Below are positions 33,885 through 33,975 of a stretch of DNA of 33,975 nucleotides, piece by piece (the first letter of the stretch is position 1; every line of letters begins with the position of its first letter). The stretch covers positions 1 to 33,975 of the forward strand of contig JAJDSZ010000101.1 of the NCBI GenBank assembly GCA_022827425.1, read 5' to 3'. The notes below the pieces were generated by a model. It was not told where the DNA came from. It worked only from the letters and a program-made list of their open reading frames with translations, and searched no databases. The DNA is from Pseudomonadales bacterium. Its GTDB lineage: Bacteria; Pseudomonadota; Gammaproteobacteria; Pseudomonadales; Pseudohongiellaceae. The translations under genes were made by a program, and so were the position numbers.

Positions 33885-33953
33885 CAAAAATGCGGGAAAG
33901 CATTTTTGGACGGCGCGAAGCGCCGCCCGAAGGGTGAGGGGCATGGATGCCCC
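33885..33953. repeat. Compound intergenic hairpin array (array 3)
   Basis: In plus-strand order: CAAAAATGC-GGGAAA-GCATTTTTG (33885-33908), CGGCGC-GAA-GCGCCG (33911-33925), CCC-GAA-GGG (33926-33934), and GGGGC-ATGGAT-GCCCC (33938-33953). The last three follow the same loop order as array 1 (GAA, GAA, ATGGAW), although the stems differ. It lies upstream of the SDR-type gene. The remaining sequence to the window end (33954-33975) shows no gene start that can be supported. Confidence 0.75.
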
Positions 33954-33975
33954 AAATCACCATGACCGCCGCCGA

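Overview
The window is GC-rich chromosomal DNA that reads as a gammaproteobacterium. Three things support this. The order tRNA-Tyr/Gly/Thr-tuf-tRNA-Trp-secE-nusG-rplK-rplA-rplJ-rplL-rpoB-rpoC preceded by birA-coaX is the Pseudomonas-like arrangement. The run hemB, trxA, rho, ubiD is also familiar from that class. HemB has the all-Asp type metal site seen in Pseudomonas. The secreted M14 peptidase and the two secreted 'GxPDxxGxW' paralogues are typical of marine gammaproteobacterial genomes; no species is claimed.

Region 1 (1-10200, all minus strand) is the transcription/translation superoperon. It starts at a stable-RNA-type promoter (10148-10176), runs through three tRNAs, EF-Tu, tRNA-Trp, SecE, NusG, L11, L1, L10, L7/L12 and RpoB, and leaves the window inside RpoC. 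The tRNA-Trp gene begins inside the tuf stop codon.

Region 2 (10204-14325, minus) holds a short membrane peptide, type III pantothenate kinase (coaX), a biotin ligase without its DNA-binding domain (birA), a CstA-type transporter, and a collapsed pseudogene of the AAA-ATPase-like/PD-(D/E)XK family.

Region 3 (14326-19260, minus) encodes three exported proteins: a 902-residue M14 zinc carboxypeptidase and two related proteins of unknown function.

Region 4 (19390-24198, minus) holds ubiD, rho, trxA and hemB (probable TTG start). Its spacers carry dispersed palindromic repeats and a compound hairpin array.

Region 5 (24434-33052, plus) holds a TVP38/TMEM64-flavoprotein disulfide reductase fusion and gltB-gltD (NADPH glutamate synthase). 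The gltB-gltD spacer is an unusual series of four near-perfect hairpins. A convergent SDR-fold gene (minus) with a degraded active site overlaps the gltD 3' end, and another hairpin array lies at the right edge.

The most unusual signal is the set of three intergenic hairpin arrays (22472-22575, 31432-31576, 33885-33953). Their stems are unrelated in sequence, but loop types recur in a similar order: GTA-type, then GAA, then a hexaloop close to AYGGAW. Unrelated stems that still pair point to selection on structure. I cannot say whether it acts as RNA or as single-stranded DNA.
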